Origin: Liolophura sinensis | Taxonomy: Eukaryota > Mollusca > Polyplacophora > Chitonida > Chitonidae | Direction of reading: 5' to 3' | Length of the DNA: 64,000 nt | NCBI RefSeq assembly: GCF_032854445.1 | Contig: NC_088301.1 | Location: 40,285,187 to 40,349,186, forward strand | In this document: piece by piece, positions 42,501 through 53,900 of the stretch | Numbering within the stretch: position 1 is the first letter of the stretch | Layout: each line of letters opens with the position of its first letter | The notes under the pieces: model-generated | What the model was told of the DNA's origin: nothing | Seen by the model: the letters and a program-made list of their open reading frames with translations, nothing else | Database searches by the model: none | Program-made: the position numbers and the translations under genes

Positions 42501-43645
42501 AACTTATTTTTACTGACAATTGTCACTGGGATCAGGGATAAGTTCTTACAACTTGCATACCCTTCTCCCCACAGAGAACATACACGAATATCATACATCT
42601 TTGGATACAAAATATTTTACACGATAAAAGCAAAATAATATTAGCTTCAAAAAATACAAATGTAAACAGTGAGTTGTCATAGTATTCAAAAAAAAAAACA
42701 AAACAAAAAATGAACAGTGTAGTATCAGACAGCGAAAAAGTATTTTACTCTAACATTGCCAGTCAACTTTGGGTCCCTAACCAATAAATCTTTTGGTTTC
42801 TAATACACATCTTCTCAGATAAGTAGGATCACTGCAATTTCCCCAAAGCAAATTTTGGGACGTAAGATTAGTAAGAAGACTTTTATTATAAACTTAACTT
42901 TAAAAAGATGGACAAATCAAGATGTTAATAATACTCAATTCCTTTTTTCTATTTTGTCACAGTTTCACTTTTGATGAAATTGTCAGAGTATGCATGTCCC
43001 AGGATTTTTTGGTTCTGTTTACTTCATCACTCACTGGCAAAGCACCTTCAGCCACAGAGCAATCATAAGGGCAATCAAGATATTGTTTCAGTGTAAGCCT
43101 CAGACAGGGAAAATCTATAGTTCATATGTGGAAAATTTCATAGCTGCAACTTGCAAGTTTTGATTATTCCCAAATATAAATTGTTCTTTGTTTTCTTGTT
43201 GTTTTTAACCTTATATCATGTCTACATGTATTTCCTCCCACCTCCATTTTAGAACCTTCATTTAAAAAAATCTGTCCCATCTCTACACCTCTCCCCCCCA
43301 CCGTAACCCCGCCCCTCCCAAAAAAAACAAGGGAAAATGTAGAAAGCCAGACATTAGGCAACACAAATTGGTATGTACAGGAATACAAATTAACACTACA
43401 AAGTATAGACAACATCTACAATAAATAATTGACTATCCAAACTCCAGACTCCAAAAATAAAGGACCAACAGTATCTGAGGTGTACTGTCAATAATGAAAA
43501 TTTTAATATGTATATTTTCATGCACGAATATCAAATGATTGTACTTTAAGATTATTCTATGCAAATGATGCACTAATAATGCATGAATAATCATGAAGTT
43601 GATAGCAATACTAGGAACTGATGGCACTGAAATAAATAAACTCAC
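39535..43645 (-). other. predicted intron sequence without recognisable genes
   Basis: AT-rich sequence between the tandem array and the upstream exon candidate. No coding exon is recognised. A short repeated string (CATGAATGCAAAAC...CTTCAGCTCAATACAT) occurs near 41680 and again near 43945 and 44060. Confidence 0.45.
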
Positions 43646-43724
43646 TCAGTATTAGTGTCCCTTCTTGGACGGTTTCGAAACTGAAAAGCAGCAGCCCTGC
43701 CTGTGCTGCGGCTGGGTGGTTAAC
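43646..43724 (-). other. predicted small 5' exon of PNO (79 nt)
   Basis: On the minus strand it is bounded by TTTTTGTTTCAG (acceptor) and GTGAGT (donor). The segment is GC-richer than its surroundings. It contains no ATG. One frame is open throughout and continues in phase into the exon at 37066-37137 and, with the proximal acceptor, into PNO; another ends in a stop near its 3' end. It may be 5' UTR or belong to a separate small gene. Splicing of the exon candidate at 47113-47158 directly onto it would give an immediate stop. Confidence 0.42.
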
Positions 43725-45746
43725 CTGAAACAAAAAGTCAACATTTAACAACTGTTTTACTTGATTTTGTGATGAAAAGTTTAAAATCAAAATGTCATGT
43801 CAAAAATATACTGTTATGTAGAAATCATATACACAAACAAAAATGATATAAAAAAAAACTGTCCTCTTAATCCTTGCTAACAATTTCCAGAACTTACATT
43901 ACATTTGTTAGCAAGGCTAGCAAAGAGCTCACCTGTCGGAGACACATGAATGCAAAACTTCAGCTCAATACATATAAAGAAATGAAGTCGTTAATTTGAT
44001 AATTTACAGTAATTTACAATAATTGATACCAACATGAGTCACTGTGCTTAAATATAGGCATGTAAAACTTCAGCTCAATATATGCAGCACAGTATTTTAT
44101 GAGATACTACCCGTGACATTTACTTTAACATTCATTCTTATACACAAAAAAGGAAGTTGTGAGTTTTGTAATTCACTTGTCAGGTAGAAGTTATTCCTAC
44201 ACTCTGTGCAGGCAAGCTAAAAATAAATTAATAAATTAAGCATCAGGAATTAGAATTGTGTTATGTATAATATTTGTTATGAGATAACCACTAGCTTAGC
44301 TTTTCTAAAATACTTCTATAACAACTCAAGTTGCTTGAGACACGTTCTTATCAGGTTACCTGTATAAAGAAAGTATCTAACACTAAAAAAGTCTATTTTG
44401 TCATAAAGTCACAAAAATTTAATTAAAGATACAGACTCTTATTTAGAGAAATTTGATGTCCAAGTTGAATAATTTTATGAAAGTGTGACTCTAGAGGAAC
44501 ATGTATTTTGCTTAATTTGTTATATGAAAATAAACAGCAATTAAGTCTAGAAGTCTTAAAAAGGGCCCTCAAAAATAGACTTGATGGTAGAATCTGAGAG
44601 TAGACACTTAACTACCTGACTTGTTTACTTTAACATGTTTTGTTGTGTCTTCAGCAGCAAATGATGTCAAACTCCATGGAGACTTACAAATTCACAACTG
44701 ATTTCCTGCAGGATTTTAGGCAACAAAAATAGGGATTGTCACAATACATGTAGCGATTTCAGAAGGTACTTTGCTGGTGTTAAGTGGTTCAGAAATGCAT
44801 CATGTAATTCATGTAAGCTAAATACTGCATGTAGAATGAATAAAATTTACACCAACGTACCTATTTTGAAAAGTTGGTGGGAATAGTTTTGTAACTGTTA
44901 CATCTGAGCAAACAGACCTCCCATCTTATCTAAATATGAAAATTCATGTTTCCTGCAGTCTGGGTGACAATAAGTATGATGGTATTCCACTGGATGATGT
45001 CCTAATACTAATAGGAATAACATCAGTTTCATCGCACTGTTTTACATGCTGCCTACAAGGTTACAATAAAAACCCCAACGAGACCACATACCAGAGTGTG
45101 CACACCTGCCCTGGCCACATATAAACCTATCAAAAAGCGTCATGAATATCGACCACCTAAAAACAATGTCCCAATGAATCGGTCCAAGATCAAAAGCAAC
45201 AACCGATGCCCTCAAGCACACAATATGAAAGACTTACATTACCAGATGCAAAACTGTACCTTTCATGAATGTATGTCACAGAAAAAGTGCCAAAATAAAT
45301 CAACCTTCAACTACTTTTCCACACTGGTGTGATGTTGTAAGTCATAAATTTCTGTAAAAACTAACTAATTTTGAGATTGCCACATTGCAGGCCCTCTCTT
45401 CACACATTGCCAACAGCAACAAATTCAGATGCCATCGTTGCACGCGTTTCACGCGCCGCTAGGTGTCCCCCTATCATATCCGGGTCAAAACTGTGCAACA
45501 ACAACATTGGAAAACAAAACAATGTTAACAACAACTGTCTGTAGTGCAGAAGATAACTCCATTTCGTTAGAACTGAAGTGAACTGTCTGGTTTTTCTGTA
45601 ATGGCGTCAATTGGAGCTCACAGCGTCTTGTGACACAAAGACCTACAAAGACCAAGTAGACAGTGAACGTTTAAAATAGCATCTGGCGCCTTATAATTTA
45701 TGCCGACATGTGGGCCTACTGTGCGAGTACATTGCCTCTGACTTAC
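43725..45746 (-). other. intron/upstream sequence without recognisable genes
   Basis: No convincing exon. Plus-strand open frames at 44936-45332 lack domains. A CpG-rich patch lies near 45430-45475 and may be regulatory; this is inference from composition only. Confidence 0.4.
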
Positions 45747-45768
45747 CTCGCCGCCCTTTGTCTATCAG
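45747..45768 (-). other. alternative first- or micro-exon candidate with GTAAGT donor
   Basis: GGCGGCGAG|GTAAGT on the minus strand is a strong donor at 45747, and an AG (TACATACAG) lies 22 bases upstream. It could be the end of a first exon starting further up or a 22-nt micro-exon. A second donor-like AAG|GTACGT occurs at 45941. The role is uncertain. Confidence 0.25.
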
Positions 45769-47112
45769 CTGTATGTATTTTTATTTATATATATTTCAAG
45801 TAACGCGAGAAGATTTCTTGAAAATCTATAGACCTAGGAAGTTAAATTTATAGGCAACTGTGAACATGGCAAAAACATAGGCCTTTCACAAGCATCTGAA
45901 ATAGCAAAACTGAACTTCATGTGAGCTCTGTAGGACGTACCTTGTCTCGGAGCAAGGAACGAATGCATCCTACTCTGGTTGAATAGTTAGCAACTGTATG
46001 TGTCTGTCTGTATCTCAAGGTACTCTTAATGTTATTTAGTAGTATACTGATTTCGCGTAATTGTTCAAGAACATATAGGCTGAGGAAAGAAGTAGCTAAA
46101 GAGCACGTACACAGTTGTCACCAAAGGATCACTGAAGTGCAGGCCTCTAAGTGTCCGGATGCAGTAATGAAGACATGTATGGTAGCTACTGTAATACTTA
46201 GGCTCTATACATTGCAAAACTAAAGACAGTTTGAAAACAAAGAATACGCCAAGATTTTCTTTTCACGCATTATAGCGGTGTATACATTACTTAGATACGG
46301 GTCCCATATGTAAATGGCATACTTGTGCAGCTTTATGAAAACTTTCGCCATTACCCGTGCGACAAAAATCACGTACACCACTTCGAATCATCATAGAGCC
46401 CGCCCTGAGGACCTTTTTCCACCAATGAAATTCTTACCCGGCTGTTGATGTCTTTCTAAAACCCTACAACAATTTACGCAATTGCAGCATTTCAGAAACT
46501 CTTGTTGGATGGGATGCCACAGCTTGGTCTATGGCGCAAACCGTAAGTCACACTGTTTTCATTTTGAACGAGCCCACTGTAAAGTACTATGTGGTGAAAA
46601 CGAATGTGCTTTCGACCAGACTGTAATAAGACTTGTGAAAAGAAGGGGGAAAACGGTGTAAATTTTACCCGCATTGCCCTTTTAACGCACGCTACCTTTG
46701 AAATAATAAGAACATCTAATTGCAGCGAGCGATTCTGTTGATTTTAGTGAAGGAAAAAGCTTGGGATGAGTCCTGCAAATGGTTGAGAGTAGTGACAAAG
46801 ACCCGCTATTGCTAACGGTAGGCCTGGACTTGGCAGAGCGGCAGTAAACAAGTGCCTGGGAGTTTCGATCAGTCTGACATTGACCTGGAATAGCAAGAGT
46901 TGTGACGACGAGCTGCGCGGCGTACGCAGCATGGCCTAGTTCTTCTCCAGCCCGACCAGACCGAGGGACCCTCTTTCACAAAAAACTGCGCAAACGACTT
47001 ATGTATTATAATAATTGATAAAAATGAACACCTGAAATGATACACCTCAATTATACATTTCTGAAAGCTCACTGAAATCTCGCGACAAGGCCAATTTGAG
47101 CCACAGTCCTAC

Positions 47113-47158
47113 CTTTTTTCAGCTGTACGTCGAAAGAAAACGCATCCACGTCTGCCAT
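47113..47158 (-). CDS. candidate first coding exon or upstream ORF (MADVDAFSFDVQLKK...)
   Basis: On the minus strand an ATG in fair context (CTTCAATGG) opens a 15-codon frame 'MADVDAFSFDVQLKK' ending in phase 1 at a donor-like AAAAAAG|GTAGGA. Upstream lies a TGACGTA motif and CpG-containing sequence, consistent with a promoter. It could be the first exon of an unrecognised gene, or the first exon of the PNO transcript carrying a short upstream ORF. In the latter case joining to 43646-43724 would give a stop one codon later. The same bases read on the plus strand resemble an acceptor (TTTTTTCAG), so strand is not certain. I do not recognise the peptide. Confidence 0.25.
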
Positions 47159-47980
47159 TGAAGCGACATGTTTTGTTAAGCAGCTTTCTAGAAAGCATAC
47201 GTCACGCTACCAAAATAGCCCCTGGTAAAATATGATGGCGTATCCAAGATGACTATATCATGTACCCTGTGACATAAGAAGATGATACTGCGAAGCAAAC
47301 ACACAACAGAGGTTTTCACCTATGTTTCTACTTGCCTTGTCCGTGAACCACGATGAAGTGTTATTCTACTGGCGGATCAAATGCTCGTTGTGACCTCACC
47401 TAATTTCCCTTCAACGTCGGCCTCAGACATGGAAGGGTCGGGCCTGCCGTAAATCAGGTCAAATTCGCATACACTCTAGAGAGTACTTTAAACAGCTAAT
47501 TCGTGCGTTCGCGGTTCTATATTGTACCCGCTGATGTTCGCCTCATGAAACAGTCTTTATTGTCTGTTTACATACAACTCTATAGGCATATATATATATG
47601 TATATAAATAAAGGATATAAATCTAGAAATCATAGCAGACAGTCGTGCATGTAAACCAGTCGTCAACCACAGTGAACAGTCTATGTCAATATCAAATCAT
47701 AAAAAGTTTCCAAAACATTGCTGAACATAAACCACAAAACTAAGAACAGTGAGTTGGCCTAGGCCTATATAAAACAAGAAATTACTACTGTAAGAGTTCA
47801 ATGATGCATGCTGGAAAGACACATTATTATTTCTGTACGCACGACATTTATTCATTATTCTGATGAAATAAAAATGATGGAGTATACAGTTTTAAAGTTT
47901 GTGACTTGTAAATCGTGAATCAAAAATATATGTCTCGCTCTGTAGTGCAGGTCTTGTGATATAACCGCACATATACATCA
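47159..47980. other. possible promoter region, otherwise non-coding
   Basis: No gene recognised. It lies upstream of the first-exon candidate at 47113-47158 and contains a CRE-like TGACGTA (minus strand, near 47198-47204). Regulatory function is inference. Confidence 0.3.
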
Positions 47981-47983
47981 AAG

Positions 47984-48060
47984 ATTCCCGGTTTCCTCCC
48001 ACCATAATGTTGGCCACCGGTATTCCGTTTAAATAAATCTCGATGTATAATATTCTGTAA
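47984..48060 (-). repeat. SINE-like repeat A, minus-strand fragment
   Basis: Read on the minus strand: CCGGTGGCCAACATTATGGT then GGGAGGAAACCGGGAAT, the central blocks of repeat A. Confidence 0.6.
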
Positions 48061-50860
48061 GGGACTTTGACACATTTTTAATGTCATCTTAATACATATT
48101 AGGGTAATTTTTGTACTGGCACATATAATAGATACAGCTGACGAGTATGGTGCACTGCAGTTTGTCATCGAGTCTGTATAGTTATCAGAATCCTACATTG
48201 CTCTACATCCGATATGAAATAATTAAATTGCATTTACACATCTTCGTTTTGTCGGTCACACATCATACACTGTTGTTGCTTTGTGCGTCAGATGGGTGTG
48301 GTGCAACTCTGAAGCGTTGTATGTTTTCGAAGTTCTTTGATTGACGCTGTATTAGAAGAAGTGTGAAGAAATTTATGAAGCTTAAGGAGCGACACTGGGG
48401 ATTGAATTCGTCTGCATACATGCCTCAGGAAGAAACCATGCTCTAGTTTTCGGCCCACGAAGCCAAAAAGTCAGCTATATATAAGTCACTGCTATATATA
48501 GTTATGTTGGACAACAACATATGCATGGGAGACTAGTGTAACACACATATCCCCTATCTCGCGCAGTCTTTTTGAATATGTGGAATTTGATTGGGATTTC
48601 CCTAAATAACTGCTTTAAGAGCGCATATATATGAATAAGGGGTGTCGCTAAAATTTGCGATTATGTTTGCTCCTTAAATCTCGACGAAAAACATAATTAT
48701 AAACCAGGAGCTTTCTGTGAGTGCGCCTTACTCTTTCAGCAGCGGCTCATTTCAAGGTGACTGTATCCTCATTGGGTTAGGGCACTGAAACCTATTTGCC
48801 TTCCACACTTTCATCCCAATTTTCGTGAGTACACACTATGTGTCATATATATCACTATACTGAAATTCTGAAACAGAATTTAGCAATACTTGACAATTTC
48901 GCATTTGATCAGTTGACAACAAATAGGCCTAAAAACATGCAGGATCGGACATATAAATAAATATTTCATTCCAGTGAAGAAAAGAAATTGCACCAAATTC
49001 TCCGCAACAAACGTGAGAACAGTTGGATGGCATTGTTTTTCCCATCTTTAACGTGCAATTCAACTGGTTTAACAGGTTTTTTGTGTTGTTAAGCAGAAAA
49101 CGTTCCGTGCAAAGTCAGGATGGAACCTTTGTTCCCTGCAAAGATCATCTGTGGTGTTTTTTCCTGGCAGAACGTGCTGCTTTTCTCCTGAGTCACCTTG
49201 ACGTATATGCCTTGCCTTAATGTTATCTGGGGTGTTTATATTAGGACACATCGCTCTACCTCCACAGTTATTGCGCATTAGAGCTATATCGACTGCATTT
49301 GGATGGATATATAAAATAGAAAGTGAAGTGATATAAAAGGCAAACATATCCGTTGCAACATCAACATTTGATGGGTAATGTCTGATACATGCTTACTGTA
49401 GACCTTAACGTCTAAATCTGTAATAGTTATGTCAAGCATGCATCGTTAACTGTTTACTTTTTTTAGATCAAATAATTGTCACTGGCAGGTGTTTCCGAAT
49501 GCAGCTTTCGCTTTTGAGGTCATTGATGTTTACCTGGATTTAGTTTTGTTGCCATGCCCATAAAATGTGAAGTGAAGTGAAGTCTTCATGTATCCTTATT
49601 ATAAATGGTTCTGGTAGCCATAGTTTTATATGGTCACGTGACAATAGGCCTTCTCACAAAATTTTTTGCATATTTCTCAGCTGCAAGTTTACAGGTAAAT
49701 CGAACAAACTAATATCATCACTCAAAAACATCATATATCTCTGTATAGGTTATTTCTATGATTACTGATACGATGCAGGCGATAATCGCTCTGATAGCGC
49801 TAATTAGTGATCAATATGTTTGCCTATTTCTACTATATATGTCATAACACTGTGTATATTTACTGGTAGACTACTAACTTCGTTTGCCAAGCTCACCTAT
49901 CTTTTGCCACGGGAATATTTTTAGACGCATCATCATGCTCATTAAATTGTTTTCGTGATACTTTTTCACAAATACCGGGGATTAACAATGCATTGACATT
50001 GTCAATACTATTGACCTGCTATTTCTTTATAACTCCATGAACATCTGCGTCTTATGAAGAGTTTGGCATTTTGCCCGCGAAAGACACTTATTTGCACAAA
50101 TTGTGTCACGAATTCACGTCATGGCACTTTGCTGCTCCATGGCAACGGGATATTTTTGGGAGGGTCACTAGGAATGGTGTGGGTATTTCTCTGAACCATA
50201 TCTGACTTAATACAACACGTACACTACGCTTTTGAAGTTCTTTTTTTAAGGTTTGATGTAGTGAATTTGTCCCTTAAATGCTTTTTGTTCCCTGGTACTA
50301 GTATATGTATTCTGTAAAAGAATTCTGTAAAACTAAAGCACACTTTTGCACGAGAATCGCTTATCTTCATCCTCTTGCCGTTTTAATGTATGCACTTCCA
50401 TATTCACAAATGCATAGCTCATGCTCTATGTCCGCATAGTTTGAAATAATGATATTGCCAGAATTAATTTTTATTTAAATATGTCATATATGGGAAAATA
50501 TGAGTCTGTAAGGCATTTTTTTTTCTGATTTTGGAGTCTTTTTTTTTTTGCTTGAATTAGAAAACCATAGAAGCTCTTTCCCGTTTCCACTCGTTTGAGA
50601 GCGTTTATGGACATGTTCTATTCTTTTTTTCACTTTGATATATGTGAATTTCCACGCAAAGGCTATTTATAATATTGGTATGTTCAGGTAGAGCCGTTCT
50701 CTGCAGGCAACACATTTGTTCTGGAGTGTGAGGAATTGTCAGATGTTATACAACAGCTCTACATGAAGGATTATCTGTGCTAGACTCCCACCTGTATAGA
50801 GTACATTGGCGTTCAGACGGTGCAGAACAGTGACCTCGCGTCACTAGTGGTATATACCGA
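48061..50860. other. non-coding stretch
   Basis: AT-rich sequence without recognisable gene, RNA or mobile element. Overlapping open frames at 49023-49347 on both strands have no domain. Confidence 0.5.
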
Positions 50861-50861
50861 G

Positions 50862-50862
<1 letters not shown>

Positions 50863-50909
<47 letters not shown>
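50863..50909. repeat. (AT)n microsatellite
   Basis: More than twenty uninterrupted AT dinucleotides. A Tyr/Ile-repeat open frame across it is an artefact. Confidence 0.98.
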
Positions 50910-50910
<1 letters not shown>

Positions 50911-53900
50911 GCCGGCCTAATAACCAGGTGATACGGGTGACGAATGTCCTTGGCATAAATAAAGACAGGTCTCTTGTCCGTGGAGGGGAATTAAGAGGTC
51001 CGCCACATGTACTTCATAACTGTACGCAAATCAGTCTTTATTGACCTGACCCATTGCTTTTCGCGACTAGGTTGACCGTTGTTATCGATTTAAACCATCG
51101 TCTGACACGAATTGTTTTTCCTTTCAAAGTACATGCATAAATGAAAATATGTTCAAGATGATCGCGACAACTGCATGTGTAGGTCTACGTTATATAGTTG
51201 TTATCACTATTCTTTTGGTTTTGTGAAATCAAAAATAGTTCTTCGAAAAAAGAACATGTTGCAGGCACCGGACTGTAGTTGTAGATTTACTAATTTTACA
51301 CATGTTAAAACTTATAACTCCACAGAGACCTGGGCCTCCTTGATATCATTCAATAAAAGCTAAACTGATTCTTACAGCGCGTGTTTTAAATATCACAAGA
51401 CCAAGTATTATTTTAATATTAAAGAAGTATAATACTAGAAATATAAGCTTGTTAGAATATATATAAACGGACTTCGCAACTAGGTTAATTGAGCCGTTTG
51501 CGTGACTTCCTTCATATCCAATGTGCATTCGCGAGTGTGAACTTTTTAAACGACAAAGTTCTTACGCTAAATGTCTGTAAAGAGACAACTATCTAAGGGA
51601 TATATTATATCAAAGACGGTGATTAGTAAGATGTACTGCGTTTGCAGTTTACACGTGTATATACACTCCAGTTACTTCTCCCTATTTATATATAGAAAGA
51701 CATGATAGAATATATACCTGAATATATATATATATATATATATATAGTTTCAGTGCTTTGAGGATTACGGACTTTACACTTACGTTTTTTATCAGTTAAT
51801 ATAAGAAATAATCTTACAAAGACAGCCGTTGTCATTTAGGTTAAACTGAGAGTCAAGAAGTAAGCTTCGCAGAACTTAAACCAGTGTATTACACGCCACT
51901 AATTTCTCTTGGTAACCTTGCTACACCCCATTTTATGTCTTTCTCTATTGGCATAACTTGCGTGACCACAAATTTGGTTGTAGTTGTTAGATCGTGTCTG
52001 TTGTCTTAATTTATAATGCATATTAGAAACCCTTGTACGCCAATAGCGTTTTGATAAAAATCCAGTTATTAGTACTTTTAATCTCCAATTTTTGTTTCAC
52101 ACCAAGGAGGATAGGCCTAGCTAAGGGCAAAGGCAATTGCTTATACAATTATTGGATTCGTCAAATTTGGGTTTCAACCCTGCAAACTTTACTGTTTAGC
52201 CCGGATCTAAAGAGCAAACAACATGTCTGATAAAAGCAACTTTCTTAACTTGGCTTCCAAGTTTTCTTAATTTTGGTCCGCACAGTGTATTGAGTATTGA
52301 CCTAAAGGATTAAATTTCATACTTTTAGTGCTCAGAGTGCCTCATATCAAGTTAAGTTTAATGGGTTGTCTTTGTCCCAAATACAATCATGATAATGTGT
52401 TATGATTGATTGTTGACTGTTTTACTTGAGTATAACGCTGAAAGTCTTTGTACACGTAAAAGCACTCTGTCCTTTCCAATAGGTTTTTTTGAGGTCACCT
52501 AAATGCAATGCACATATACATTCCATACATTTTGATTTTTTTTCTCGCAGATAATATAAGCTGTGACACCTCTAAATAATAAAAAAAAAACAGCATAGGT
52601 TTAAATCCTTAGTGAGTGCGTTTGATAATGTCTTTGGAAATGGGAGCTGTTTTGTAATGACAGGAAGCCTTACGATGATTTAAAGGGACATTCAGTATGT
52701 TCAGAAGTCAAGAATATGTGTTAATACGTACAGATTGTGGGTTCAAGCATAGCATATATTGAATGGTCTCATGGGATCATTTAAGCATCCATTAATTGAC
52801 AACAAGCATTTCTGATTCATATCAATCTGATATGTTGGAAGAGAAGTGCAATTTGGACATCTACATATATACGTGTAGTTTAATTTAGTGTGTGTGTATG
52901 CATATAGGGAGGGAGTACACTAGATACAGCGTTTATGCGTGTATGTTTTGGTATGTGCAAAATTTGTGCACTGATGAGGCTATAATTCTGAATTCAACAC
53001 CGCTGACTATGGATTGATCGATATATTTTATGCTTTCTTGTTCACGTGACAGAACCAAACGAGGACCGTTAAATCAAGCCGTCGCCCATCAGGTTATCTT
53101 ATTCTGGACTGCTACAATGTTTTCATCAATTTCAGACATTTTAGCTTCACTCCGTACACCCAAATGGATGTACACACACACACGTACATATACATATATA
53201 CATATATAGACCACATACATGTTTACCCTGTAAAGAAGCTGCACAGCATATTTTCACTTTTAACAACAAGGCAAGTAAAAGATACAAAGATTTTTCACAG
53301 GTTGAAAATGATTCACACTTAGCACTAAAACAAGAACGAATGTAAATGGTTAGGATACAAGATATCAATAGTTTTAAGTTAGAAGCTGAGGAAAGCAGAG
53401 CAGAACCAGAATTTGAACAGAAACGTCCATGCGAACTTACCGCTAGCTCGGTGTGTTAGGGTCTAGAGTCAATATAAATCACTCCGCCTAGAAGTCTCTG
53501 CCTGAACACACTGACCTACATACTACTGGGACTTGAAGCTCTGCCAACCTAGATAATATGTCAAAGATTTCTTTCCCAACAACCACGTTTAAATGTGGTA
53601 TTGTGTAAGTGCACAATGTTGAATAACACTTCGTTAAGAAATGCTTCTGGTTTGTGTTTCACTGTTACATGATGTGCCCCACCCTTTACTCAGTGAGGTG
53701 ATTATCTTATGCATGTTTTGTCCGTGCGGAAACATGGATTCCATTTTGAATGCATAGATGGGTGGCAGTGTGTATGTATACTCATACACAGCTCTGTCCT
53801 CGCGACGTAACGTTTCAGTGGTTATGAGTGACGGTATACCGTAACATGTGCGAACAGTCCCAGCTTCGCTCCAATATTCCCTGTTCCACAATTCAGGCAC

